A stretch of 64,000 nucleotides of DNA from Chlamydiales bacterium (GTDB lineage Bacteria; Chlamydiota; Chlamydiia; Chlamydiales; Simkaniaceae), in assembly GCA_024233515.1 (NCBI GenBank), contig JACKPO010000005.1, positions 96,160-160,159 of the forward strand, given 5' to 3'. Below the pieces are notes generated by a model that was not told where the DNA came from, searched no databases, and saw only the letters and a list, made by a program, of their open reading frames with translations. Shown here one piece after another: positions 51,502 to 59,659 of this stretch. Within the stretch, counting starts at the first letter, position 1, and each line of letters opens with the position of its first letter. The position numbers and the translations under genes were made by a program.

Positions 51502-52467
51502 CTAAGCTTCTTTTGATTCTGTCTCGACAGTGAAGGCGCCGAGCTTACGGAACTTTTGGTACCGTTTTTCGAGAAGCTCGTCGGTGGGAACCTTCGCGAG
51601 TTTTTTTGCTTCTTTAAGGATAAAAGCCTTCACTCCAGCATAGACAATACTTGGATCATGATGAGCCCCTCCCTGCGGTTCAGAAATGATCTCATCGATC
51701 ACTCCAAACTGCAGAAGATCTTCCGATTGCATCTTGAGGGTTTCGGCTGCTTCTTCGTTTTTCGCAGCGTCGCGCCAAAGGATCGATGCGCATCCTTCAG
51801 GAGAAATAACTGAATAATAGGCATGCTCAAGCATTCCAATGGTATCACCAACGCCCATTCCAAGTGCTCCTCCGGAGCATCCTTCACCAATAAGGACGAT
51901 GATCACAGGGGTCTTGAGATTGGCCATTTCAAGGAGGTTTGTGGCAATCGCAGATCCTTGACCTCTTTCTTCAGCAGTGAGTCCTGGATAAGCTCCTGGC
52001 GTATCGAGGAAAGAAAGAACAGGAAGGTTAAACTTCTCTGCCATTTTCATCACACGAAGGGCTTTTCGGTACCCTTCAGGATGGGGCATTCCAAAATTGC
52101 GGTAGAGACGGCTTTCAGTATCGCACCCTTTTTCTTGAGCAATCATGGCAAATTTTTGTCCACCAATCGTTCCAAGCCCCGCTACAATAGCGCGGTCATC
52201 ACGGAAGAGGCGATCTCCAAAGATCTCGGTAAAATCATCGCAGATATTCTTAATGTAATCGATGGAGCGGGGGCGATCAGGATGACGGCAAATTCCGACC
52301 CTCTCCCAAGGAGAAAGCTGAGAATAGACTTGGTTCTTTAGCTGCTCGAGCTTCTTCTCCATTTTCAGGAGCTCATCATCAGTCCAAATCCCATTGACCT
52401 TATTCTGCTCTTTCAGCTGGGCAATGGTTTTTTCATGCTCATTAATTTGCTTTTCATGATCTAACAT
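51502..52467 (-). CDS. accA: Acetyl-CoA carboxylase carboxyltransferase alpha
   Basis: The alpha subunit of the carboxyltransferase that makes malonyl-CoA for FabD. Conserved segments are ICRHPDRPRSIDYI, GRLFRDDRAIVAGLG-type DRLFRDD, IAQEKGCDTESR and LDTPGAYPGLTAEERGQGSA (the biotin and CoA site region). I take ATG 52467 (MLDHEKQINEHEKTI), the family-like start; earlier in-frame ATGs would overlap the ldt stop. 321 aa is the usual length. AGGGA lies about 10 bp upstream. accD, accB and accC are not in the window. Confidence 0.95.
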   Translation of the reverse strand: MLDHEKQINEHEKTIAQLKEQNKVNGIWTDDELLKMEKKLEQLKNQVYSQLSPWERVGICRHPDRPRSIDYIKNICDDFTEIFGDRLFRDDRAIVAGLGTIGGQKFAMIAQEKGCDTESRLYRNFGMPHPEGYRKALRVMKMAEKFNLPVLSFLDTPGAYPGLTAEERGQGSAIATNLLEMANLKTPVIIVLIGEGCSGGALGMGVGDTIGMLEHAYYSVISPEGCASILWRDAAKNEEAAETLKMQSEDLLQFGVIDEIISEPQGGAHHDPSIVYAGVKAFILKEAKKLAKVPTDELLEKRYQKFRKLGAFTVETESKEA

Positions 52468-52480
52468 CGTCTTATGTCCC

Positions 52481-53452
52481 TTAACCAGGCTCATGTCCTG
52501 GTATGTCTGCGTCATGGTAATCACTCACAATTTCCACGACCGTTGGTTTGGTTATAACAATGGCATAGAGCTCTTCGATGTCTCCTTGCGCTAAGCGAAT
52601 ACATCCATCACTCTCATAGCTACCAATTGTCGAAAGATCTTCTTTATAACTTTCTGTTTCAATGTCATAGACCCAGGGCGCTCCATGGAATCCATATCCT
52701 CTAGCATTTTCCCCTTCACCGCTAATCTCCTCTTCAAAAGGGATCCAACGGGAACCGAAAACGCGGACCATTTCAACCTGACTCTCTTGAAAATACCCTT
52801 CCATGCCAGGCTTATAAATCGCCACTTTATCTCCTAGAGAGAACTTTCCCTTCGGAGTGAGCAGTCCTGAAAACGATTCTTCACTAAAACGTCCAAGACC
52901 GACCTTGTAGGTTTTCAAAAGGTAACGTTCGTTGGTTTCTCCATCAAGAGCATAAAACCACATCTTACATCTTGAAAGGTCAACCACTAAATGAAACTTC
53001 ACATCCTTTTTGAGGACGTTAAACTGGTCGCCCTGCGCAACCTTTTGCGTGTAATAATCCTTTTTTCCGTTCAAGCTACGGGCAATAAAATGTCTTGAGG
53101 TTGAAAAGTGAGAAGCATAATCAGAAACCCACGCCGCCCTTCCTTGAAGCCAAGGAACTCGCGCTTTATACCGAACTGTTTCGACGATCGGAAGCTTCTG
53201 ACGCCCCGTGGTAAAAAGACGCCACACTTGGTCTTCTTCTCCTTCAGCAACTTCGTCTTGCACAGGCTTTAGGTACTGCTGCGATCGCTCCTCAGCGGCC
53301 GTTACAGTGGGCGCCTCTTCTACAGCCGCTTCGACCTTCACAGCCGTGGGCTCGAGCGCCTTCTTTTCTTTATGTTTTTTCACCATGGCAAGGCCTCCGA
53401 TCATCGCAAAAAGCGAGAGAGACCCTATAAAAATTGCTTTAGAAATTGACAT
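52481..53452 (-). CDS. L,D-transpeptidase (YkuD) with SDGC active site
   Basis: 323 aa. An N-terminal membrane anchor (AIFIGSLSLFAMIGGLAMV) is followed by a linker and a YkuD catalytic domain (about 150-310). The active-site pattern H-G...S-x-G-C-(I/V)-R is H256-G257 ... S281-D-G-C284-I-R, with nucleophile C284. Most YkuD enzymes have SHGC; here Asp replaces the second His. The family forms 3-3 cross-links or attaches proteins to peptidoglycan. Presence of an Ldt implies real cell wall in this lineage, at least transiently. accA begins 13 bp downstream. Confidence 0.85.
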   Translation of the reverse strand: MSISKAIFIGSLSLFAMIGGLAMVKKHKEKKALEPTAVKVEAAVEEAPTVTAAEERSQQYLKPVQDEVAEGEEDQVWRLFTTGRQKLPIVETVRYKARVPWLQGRAAWVSDYASHFSTSRHFIARSLNGKKDYYTQKVAQGDQFNVLKKDVKFHLVVDLSRCKMWFYALDGETNERYLLKTYKVGLGRFSEESFSGLLTPKGKFSLGDKVAIYKPGMEGYFQESQVEMVRVFGSRWIPFEEEISGEGENARGYGFHGAPWVYDIETESYKEDLSTIGSYESDGCIRLAQGDIEELYAIVITKPTVVEIVSDYHDADIPGHEPG

Positions 53453-53527
53453 CGTTTACCTCGATTTCAGTAGGGAAATTATTAAGAATTTTCCCTTTGT
53501 TTGCAAGTATGGTTTAATATCAAGCGA

Positions 53528-54865
53528 CTATTTTACTGTCCAGGAGTAGGAAGCAAGCTTCTTGGGAATGGAGAAAGCAACTAAAAAGTTTGCTGACCAA
53601 AAATGGGTTCCACCGGCAAGTGGAATCAGTTTCATCTCCCCGTCAGATTCGGGGATGATTTCAAGCAAACTTTCCCCTTTTTCAAAAAAAACCTTTTGGG
53701 AAGTCCCCTCGAAACGTTGTAACGCTTTTGGGAAAAACGTCTCCCCTTCCTCAACGCAGGCATGGTCAGCATGAACAAAAAAGACAAAATAGAGCTCTTG
53801 TTCGGTCTCGTGACTTTTGCGGAGTGTTATCCCCACCTCTTCTTCTTCCGCATGTAACTGGAAATGGAGCCAGCTTTGACTCAAGGCCCCCTCATCTGGA
53901 GAAACCATTCGCGTCCATCCCTCTATTTTACCGTGCCCTTCCGCAAGCTCGATGGAAAGATCTTTGAACCCTTCTTGTGATCCATTCGAGGGGCGAAAGA
54001 TTCCATAGTATTCAGAATCGGCAAGAGGAGCGAAATGAGGCCCCATTGAAACGATTGCCACTTCATTTTTCTGCAAGGAAGCGATTCCCGTTTTCTTCCC
54101 AGCAAAGGAGGAGACAAGCGAGAGGGTGTTCCACTCATACTTTAGAAATCCTAAGCTCCGATCCATCAAAGAGGGACTCCTTTTTGCCTTCAAGAGGTGA
54201 CGCCCTCCTAAAGCCACTTTCATCAACCTAAGATAGGGGGCGGCATGTGGAGTGACTTCCCCTTGCAAGAGGAGCCGGACGGTTTCGAGAAGTTCCTCGT
54301 GGTAAGCTTCCTCAGGAATCCAAATCCCAGGAAAAAAGTCTCCTTGACGATTGGTTAGCAGCTGGAAAAATTCAGTGAGTTTTAATCCTCTTCCTAGGAG
54401 CTCTTCATCTCCCCACTCTTTACCTAAATAGGTAGCGAGAAGACCAAGTTCAGCATTTTCCAAAAGAGGAGGAAAAGGGTCTTTAAAAAGAGCGCCCCCT
54501 TTTTCGAACTGTTTAAACTCAATAGAATCCGTTTGTGTGCCAGAAAAAAGGAAGTTTGCTAATGCATTATAGCCTCTTTGCAACGTGAGAGATTTCCCAA
54601 AAGACTCTTTTTTTCCTAACATCATAAGCTCACGAAATGCGTCGTCGAGCTTATCGTTTTGAATCGCGGCAAATTTTCTTAAAAATAGGAGAGAACAGAG
54701 GGAAGGATAGAAATCCTTTTGGTGTTGTTTCAGGTGATCGATACACTGAAACAGAAGGGTCTCGCTTACCACTTCTTCTTGAAAATAGTCTTGGACGACT
54801 TCCTTCAAGGGATCATCAGAAATGACTTTCCGATCATCGTAAGAAAAGGTAACGAGACCACTCAT
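53528..54865 (-). CDS. Conserved chlamydial hypothetical protein (CT266-like by position)
   Basis: 445 aa, with no signal peptide or membrane segment. The N-terminal half is helical with repeat-like blocks (LLFLRKFAAIQNDKLDDAFR, LLATYLGKEWGDEELLGRG). The C-terminal half appears beta-rich (EVAIVSMGPHFAPLADSEYY, WLHFQLHAEEEEVGITLR, FVFFVHADHACVEEGETFF), like a polysaccharide-lyase or heparinase type fold, but no catalytic residues are recognisable. In C. trachomatis a hypothetical protein (CT266) lies at this point between accA and ihf. Identity by position only. Confidence 0.65.
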   Translation of the reverse strand: MSGLVTFSYDDRKVISDDPLKEVVQDYFQEEVVSETLLFQCIDHLKQHQKDFYPSLCSLLFLRKFAAIQNDKLDDAFRELMMLGKKESFGKSLTLQRGYNALANFLFSGTQTDSIEFKQFEKGGALFKDPFPPLLENAELGLLATYLGKEWGDEELLGRGLKLTEFFQLLTNRQGDFFPGIWIPEEAYHEELLETVRLLLQGEVTPHAAPYLRLMKVALGGRHLLKAKRSPSLMDRSLGFLKYEWNTLSLVSSFAGKKTGIASLQKNEVAIVSMGPHFAPLADSEYYGIFRPSNGSQEGFKDLSIELAEGHGKIEGWTRMVSPDEGALSQSWLHFQLHAEEEEVGITLRKSHETEQELYFVFFVHADHACVEEGETFFPKALQRFEGTSQKVFFEKGESLLEIIPESDGEMKLIPLAGGTHFWSANFLVAFSIPKKLASYSWTVK

Positions 54866-54894
54866 AGTTATTCCATCAACAAGGATGGCTTTCG

Positions 54895-55206
54895 TTAGAA
54901 AGCAGCTCCTTGCTTTTCTTCAGTCTCTATTAGACTCTTCATCTTCTTTCCGGGAGTGAATTTCACTGCCCGTCTTTCTGGGATGACGATAGGAACTGAA
55001 GCATTTTTTGGGTTTCTTCCAATTTTTTGTTTTCTTTTCACGACTTCGAAGACGCCGAAATCACGAAACTCTAGTCTGTCACCATCAGACAGATACTCAG
55101 TCATACAGTCTAAAAACGACTGAACGACGAGGCGAACTTCATTGGGATGAAGACCGCGGCGACGGGAAATTTCACTGATCAGCTTCTTTTTTGTAATCGT
55201 AGCCAT
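54895..55206 (-). CDS. IHF/HU-family DNA-binding protein
   Basis: A 103-aa nucleoid protein. MATITKKKLISEISRRRG starts at ATG 55206, which has AGGG 5 bp and GGAG 10 bp upstream. The dimer-forming helices are followed by the DNA-binding arm RNPKNASVPIVIPERRAVKF, which carries the Pro wedge typical of IHF/HU. In C. trachomatis the gene at this position is ihfA (himD). It bends DNA and may influence developmental gene control. The 130-bp gap between it and tyrS has no clear promoter. Confidence 0.92.
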   Translation of the reverse strand: MATITKKKLISEISRRRGLHPNEVRLVVQSFLDCMTEYLSDGDRLEFRDFGVFEVVKRKQKIGRNPKNASVPIVIPERRAVKFTPGKKMKSLIETEEKQGAAF

Positions 55207-55335
55207 ATCACCCTGCTCCTTAATTTTTAACAAAGAGATTAATCTCCTCTTCTCATGTCTTGGTGTTTTCTTTCAACGAAAAAGATCAAGAAAAGATTTT
55301 GATTCATTAAACTCATTGTTGTATCTAACTGATTT

Positions 55336-56601
55336 TCAGGCAAGTTCTTTTTCAATTTTTATGAGAATTTTCTTTTTCTTTCCTGCACCAAAAAGGAGAT
55401 ACTTTTCTCCGATGATATGTTTTTTCTGAATGATAAATGTGGGATCATCGATCTTTTCATTATTGAGGTAAGCTCCCCCATTTTTAATGATCCTGTTCCC
55501 TTCAGCTTTACTTGCTAGCAACCCCGATTTCGCAGCAACATCTGCATAGGTTTGATCAACAACATCACTCAATTTCATTAATGTATGTGGCATATCCTTT
55601 GCGATCTCTTCTAATACTTCTGGATCGAGGGTTGCTTTAGATCCAGGAGCTGCAGCGTGCGTGACACGGAGCGCTATGTCGAGCCCTTCATCTCCATGAA
55701 CAAAACGGGTGACCTCTTCGGCTAAACGTTTTTGCGCAGCATTCGGAACAAACTCTCCAGAAGCTAGCGCTTTCTCAAAGGTTTCGATCTCATCTAGCTC
55801 CATGAAGGTGAGCATCCGCATGAGTTTCCCAACATCTTCATCAGAAACGCGGACAAGATATTGATAAAATTGATAGGGAGAAGTTTTATTCGGATCAAGC
55901 CAAATCGCCCCCTGTTCGGACTTTCCAAATTTTGCACCATCACTCCGCATCAGAAGAGGGAAGGTCATCCCAAAAATGGTCTTTCCAGAAAGTTTACGGG
56001 TCAGTTCCATTCCAGCTGTAATGTTTCCCCACTGATCACTTCCTCCCATCTGTAGAATGACATCTTCTTTTTCAGAGAGGTGATAAAAATCATACCCTTG
56101 AAGAACCTGATAAGAGAACTCTGTAAAGCTAATCCCCTCTTCGGATTGAAAACGACTCCGGACACTATCTTTTCCAAGCATGGGTCCCACACGGAAGTGC
56201 TTGCCAACATCGCGCAGGAACGCAACCAGTCCGTAATGCGTAAGCCAATCATCATTGTTTAAAATCTCAGGGTTTTTCAAGCATCGGCTAAACTGCTTCC
56301 GGATCCCCTCCACATTGTCCTGAAGAACTTCATGGGTGAGAAGAGGGCGTTCGGTTGACTTTCCAGAAGGATCACCGATTTTTCCGGTTGCTCCCCCCAA
56401 AAGAACAACGGGAGTATGACCAAACTTTTCAAGCCAGGCCAAAGCCACAATCCCCACCAAATTACCCAGATGAAGACTATCTGCTGTGGGGTCAAATCCA
56501 ATGTAGGCTTTAAGGGGTTTTTGGGCTCGCTTTTTGAGCTCATCACTTGTGATGTTATCAACAAAACCGCGATTTTCTAAAAATTCAATGACGTTATCCA
56601 T
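55336..56601 (-). CDS. tyrS: Tyrosyl-tRNA synthetase
   Basis: 421-aa class I enzyme that charges tRNA-Tyr. The class signatures are DPTADSLHLGNLVG (HIGH-type) and KFGKSE (KMSKS-type); YQVLQGYDFYHL and GGSDQWGNIT line the tyrosine pocket. A C-terminal S4 RNA-binding domain (about 355-421) follows (RIIKNGGAYLNNEKIDDPTF). ATG 56601 gives MDNVIEFLENRGF; the upstream TTG adds only three residues. It follows a small basic protein gene after 28 bp. Confidence 0.96.
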   Translation of the reverse strand: MDNVIEFLENRGFVDNITSDELKKRAQKPLKAYIGFDPTADSLHLGNLVGIVALAWLEKFGHTPVVLLGGATGKIGDPSGKSTERPLLTHEVLQDNVEGIRKQFSRCLKNPEILNNDDWLTHYGLVAFLRDVGKHFRVGPMLGKDSVRSRFQSEEGISFTEFSYQVLQGYDFYHLSEKEDVILQMGGSDQWGNITAGMELTRKLSGKTIFGMTFPLLMRSDGAKFGKSEQGAIWLDPNKTSPYQFYQYLVRVSDEDVGKLMRMLTFMELDEIETFEKALASGEFVPNAAQKRLAEEVTRFVHGDEGLDIALRVTHAAAPGSKATLDPEVLEEIAKDMPHTLMKLSDVVDQTYADVAAKSGLLASKAEGNRIIKNGGAYLNNEKIDDPTFIIQKKHIIGEKYLLFGAGKKKKILIKIEKELA

Positions 56602-56629
56602 AGGAAGCAAGGTTACCCTAGGAGAGATT

Positions 56630-56944
56630 TTATCTCAATAGAAAGCGGTCCTTCTCCCCTTTCTCCTTTTCTGAAGCTTTTGCCATCTCTTTTAATTTGG
56701 TCATGGCTGCTGTGACCTTTTGGCTTAAAGCCGCTGCATTCTGGTTTTCATCAAAAAGGGAGATCGATTTTGACTTTAGGGCAACCCTTTCTTGGGCACG
56801 CCGCGCAATCCATCGATGAATTTCAGAAGATTTTCTTTTGAGCGCTTGCGGAGTGATCCCTTGATCGATTTCCTCAAGCCTTTTTTGCAACTTCGCACGT
56901 GTTTTTTTTGTCTTTTCGCTCTCTTCAGCTATTCCTTTTTTCAT
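56630..56944 (-). CDS. Small basic helical protein, unknown
   Basis: 104 aa, Lys/Arg-rich and predicted entirely helical (EKTKKTRAKLQKRLEEIDQG, ALKRKSSEIHRWIARRAQER). There is no signal or membrane segment. It lies just upstream of tyrS on the same strand and may be co-transcribed. Basic helical proteins are common as nucleic-acid-binding factors in chlamydiae, but that is a guess from composition. No better-supported function is visible. Confidence 0.5.
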   Translation of the reverse strand: MKKGIAEESEKTKKTRAKLQKRLEEIDQGITPQALKRKSSEIHRWIARRAQERVALKSKSISLFDENQNAAALSQKVTAAMTKLKEMAKASEKEKGEKDRFLLR

Positions 56945-56950
56945 CCGACT

Positions 56951-56978
56951 TTGACAAACTCCTATTTCTTTTTAGAAT
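56951..56978 (+). promoter_or_regulatory. Promoter for rpiA
   Basis: TTGACA-N16-TAGAAT on the plus strand, with a perfect -35. It is 69 bp before the rpiA ATG. Confidence 0.5.
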
Positions 56979-57046
56979 GACATATCAGCTGTCAAAAGAA
57001 AAGGAAAATTCTTGCTTCCAATGGACGCTTAAGAGAAGATAAAAGG

Positions 57047-57724
57047 ATGGAAGAAAACGGAAAAAAAGCTGCCGGTTATCAAGCTGCAGAACTCATCGAA
57101 AGTGGAATGCTCGTTGGCCTAGGAACGGGATCAACTGTCTTCTACTTCATTGAAAGATTGATCGAGCGCGTGAAAGAGGGGCTTTCCATCCAAGCTGTTT
57201 CTAGCTCGATTGCTTCTGAAAACCAAGCCAAAAAGGGAGGGATCCCTTTTGCAGAGATCGATACGATCACGTCAGTTGATATCACGATTGATGGCGCCGA
57301 TGAAATCACCCCTGAAAAGGAAATGATTAAAGGAGGAGGGGGAGCTCTTCTCCGCGAAAAGATTCTTGCAAATATCAGCCGCGAAATGGTGGTCATTGTC
57401 GACGAAAGCAAAGTGGTTGAGAAGCTAGGTAAACGTCCTCTTCCTGTGGAAATTCTCCCCTTTGCGCGGGATGCGATCATTGAAAAGATTAAGAAACTCG
57501 GGTTTCATGGAACCCTCCGCGGGCACAACAAGGATGGGCTTTTTATCACAGACAATGGAAATCTCATCTATGATATTCACTTTGAATCGTTTCGCGATGA
57601 CCCTGAAAAGGACCACGAAAAACTCCTCCGCATCCCAGGTGTCTTAGAAACAGGCCTTTTCCTCACTTACGCTGGGCGTGTCTTTATCGGCAAACAAGAT
57701 GGAACAGTTGATCACTGGTCTTAG
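57047..57724 (+). CDS. rpiA: Ribose-5-phosphate isomerase A
   Basis: Interconverts ribose-5-phosphate and ribulose-5-phosphate in the pentose-phosphate pathway. The family signatures are all present in 225 aa: GLGTGSTVFYFI near the start, then DITIDGADEI, then KGGGGALLREKILA with the catalytic region, and VDESKVVEKLG. Promoter-like TTGACA/TAGAAT lies upstream. It precedes the bifunctional nuclease gene, which has its own promoter-like pair inside the rpiA end. Confidence 0.96.
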   Translation: MEENGKKAAGYQAAELIESGMLVGLGTGSTVFYFIERLIERVKEGLSIQAVSSSIASENQAKKGGIPFAEIDTITSVDITIDGADEITPEKEMIKGGGGALLREKILANISREMVVIVDESKVVEKLGKRPLPVEILPFARDAIIEKIKKLGFHGTLRGHNKDGLFITDNGNLIYDIHFESFRDDPEKDHEKLLRIPGVLETGLFLTYAGRVFIGKQDGTVDHWS

Positions 57725-57736
57725 TCCTGCTATACT
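57708..57736 (+). promoter_or_regulatory. Promoter for the bifunctional nuclease gene
   Basis: TTGATC-N17-TATACT. The -35 is inside the last codons of rpiA and the -10 follows its stop. GGGGGAGGG precedes the ATG at 57764. Confidence 0.5.
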
Positions 57737-57763
57737 AAAGAAAAGTATCCGGGGGAGGGAAAC

Positions 57764-58177
57764 ATGGACTTTGAACTTATTCCTGTGCAGTTCAATAAGA
57801 TCCTTCAATCACAAAACTACACCGTCTTTATTCTGGGAACAGAGGAAAAGCAGTTTGCGATCTACACCTCTCCTCATGTCGGACAAAACCTCCAAATCCA
57901 TCTCGCCGACCAGGTGAAGCCCCGCCCCTACACCTACGATCTCATGAACTCGATCTTTAAAGGGCTCGATATCAATCTTCTTCAGGTGGTGATCACTGAT
58001 GTCCAAGACACCCTCTACTACGCCCGCCTCTATATCGAGCAAGAAACGGATGGCCTCCGCAATATCCTCGAGATCGATGCCCGCCCCAGTGACTGTTTGA
58101 CCCTCGCCCTAGAAAACGACATTCCCATCTACTGCACGAAAGAAGTTTTCGACAAAACCGTCTCTATCGAGGAGTAA
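57764..58177 (+). CDS. Bifunctional nuclease family (DUF151) protein
   Basis: 137 aa. The DUF151 hallmarks RPYTYDLMNSIFKGL, YYARLYI and DARPSDCLTLALENDIPI are clear, and the protein is the size of a single DUF151 domain. The founding members are plant and bacterial proteins with RNase and DNase activity; many bacterial homologues are untested. The Shine-Dalgarno GGGAGGG is strong. It is convergent with the beta-lactamase-like gene, 6 bp apart. Confidence 0.85.
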   Translation: MDFELIPVQFNKILQSQNYTVFILGTEEKQFAIYTSPHVGQNLQIHLADQVKPRPYTYDLMNSIFKGLDINLLQVVITDVQDTLYYARLYIEQETDGLRNILEIDARPSDCLTLALENDIPIYCTKEVFDKTVSIEE

Positions 58178-58183
58178 GGATCC

Positions 58184-59449
58184 TTAAATTGAAAAAGTCA
58201 AACTCTCCATTAGAGCATTTGCATCGTCATGATCATTACTCAAAATGATGATGAGAATATCTGTTTGAGGAGCATATCCAAAAAAGCTACTAAAGCTGTC
58301 AATCCCCCCTTGATGTCCTGTGAGCTCTCCTAGGTGATCTGTCTGAGAGGTTGCGAGACCTAGATTAATGATATCATCATCTGGATCCACTCCATAGTTT
58401 CTAAGGATAGCATCAACAATCACTTTAGGGGCAGATTTGAAAAAATAAGCCCCCCATTTCATTAAATCATCACCCGTGGAAATTACATTCCCAGCCCCCA
58501 CAGCATTTGCCATGTCTGTGAAAATCTCTTCCTTACCAAGTAAACCACTATTGCTCGTTAAGGACCGAGTTTTCTGGTGGTCATGATAATTCCCTGCTGT
58601 GGGGGCGCAAGAGAGCGTCATGTTTGCTGGGATGGCGATTTTCTCCTGAAAGAGAACATCAAAAGGCTTCCCCGCTGCCTCTTCGATTAATTTTGCGATC
58701 AAGAGATACCCTGAATTAGAGTAAGAATACCTCTTTTCATGGCTATATTTGATGCTCCTAAATAAAACAGCTGGATCTACCGGCCCATTTAATTCTTTGG
58801 CCTTATCGATATAGGAATCATATTCACCTGAGCGAAGTAGAGCAATAAATCTATCATATGTTGGGGCCGACCCTTGAATTTTATAGAGCAATTCAGTGTT
58901 GGAGACACCCTCTATCAATTCGTTAATCTTCGCTGGATAATCTTCACACTTTGCAGCTTCTAATAGTTTGAGAATTTGGTAATTTGTGTAATAGAGATCC
59001 AGATAATCAGTGAGCCCCGATCTGTGCGTTAAGAGATCTAATAAAGTGACCTCTGAAACCCACCCTTTATCAATCGCTTTAAGCAAAAGAGAATGGGGAA
59101 ACAAGGAATCTAGTTTTTGATGGAGGAGTTCATCAAGAGGTGTTCTCGGATATTTTTCATGAAGGACTGCTAGAAGGATATAAGCCGTCATGTGTTTCGT
59201 CACCGAACCGATAAAAAATTGAGAACTCTTACTCACCCCTTTCGACGATGTTTGAAAAACGCGATGACTCTCTACGACAGCGGCAGTTGAACATTTCGTC
59301 GACCCCTGCGTGATTGCAACGAAGCGCTCCTGGAGCTTCTCCAAGGAAGGGCCCTCTTCTTCTCCTCTGATTTCTTCACCGTTGACCCTACCGTACTCAT
59401 AGTCATTGACCTCTCCTCCAACCGAAGAACTGGGAAAATTAACTGACAT
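58184..59449 (-). CDS. Serine beta-lactamase / penicillin-binding-like protein
   Basis: 421 aa of the class C/EstB-LACTB family. Catalytic S82-V-T-K85 (FFIGSVTKHMTAY) is the S-x-x-K motif. YSNSGYLLIAKLIEE is the Y-x-N motif and GHQGGIDSFSSFFGY is the third, H-x-G-like motif. It has no signal peptide or lipobox: the N-terminus is acidic (MSVNFPSSSVGGEVNDYEYG). It is thus either cytosolic or exported by another route such as type III secretion. Substrate could be an ester, amide or peptide, and a role in antibiotic resistance is not indicated. Upstream (59450-59640) is AT-rich without a gene. Confidence 0.8.
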   Translation of the reverse strand: MSVNFPSSSVGGEVNDYEYGRVNGEEIRGEEEGPSLEKLQERFVAITQGSTKCSTAAVVESHRVFQTSSKGVSKSSQFFIGSVTKHMTAYILLAVLHEKYPRTPLDELLHQKLDSLFPHSLLLKAIDKGWVSEVTLLDLLTHRSGLTDYLDLYYTNYQILKLLEAAKCEDYPAKINELIEGVSNTELLYKIQGSAPTYDRFIALLRSGEYDSYIDKAKELNGPVDPAVLFRSIKYSHEKRYSYSNSGYLLIAKLIEEAAGKPFDVLFQEKIAIPANMTLSCAPTAGNYHDHQKTRSLTSNSGLLGKEEIFTDMANAVGAGNVISTGDDLMKWGAYFFKSAPKVIVDAILRNYGVDPDDDIINLGLATSQTDHLGELTGHQGGIDSFSSFFGYAPQTDILIIILSNDHDDANALMESLTFSI

Positions 59450-59632
59450 TGCAAATCCTATTTTTTAGGAAAAATTATCACCCATTTAAATGATAAACGT
59501 CAATTATCAAATAATTTATAATAATTATTAAAACAGGCTGATATTCCTAAAATTAGAAAATATTTTTGAGCCCCCTCAGGATTAAGCTTGCCTTAAAAAG
59601 ATCCGACTTTTTTAAACCTTTCTTTAAATTTT

Positions 59633-59652
59633 CCCACCTTTTTTAAGGTGGG
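59633..59652 (-). terminator. Hairpin after DEAD-box helicase gene
   Basis: CCCACCTT-tttt-AAGGTGGG is a perfect 8-bp stem starting 8 bp after the stop of the helicase gene. The T-run that should follow is weak on the minus strand (AAAATTT). Confidence 0.55.
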
Positions 59653-59659
59653 TTAATAA

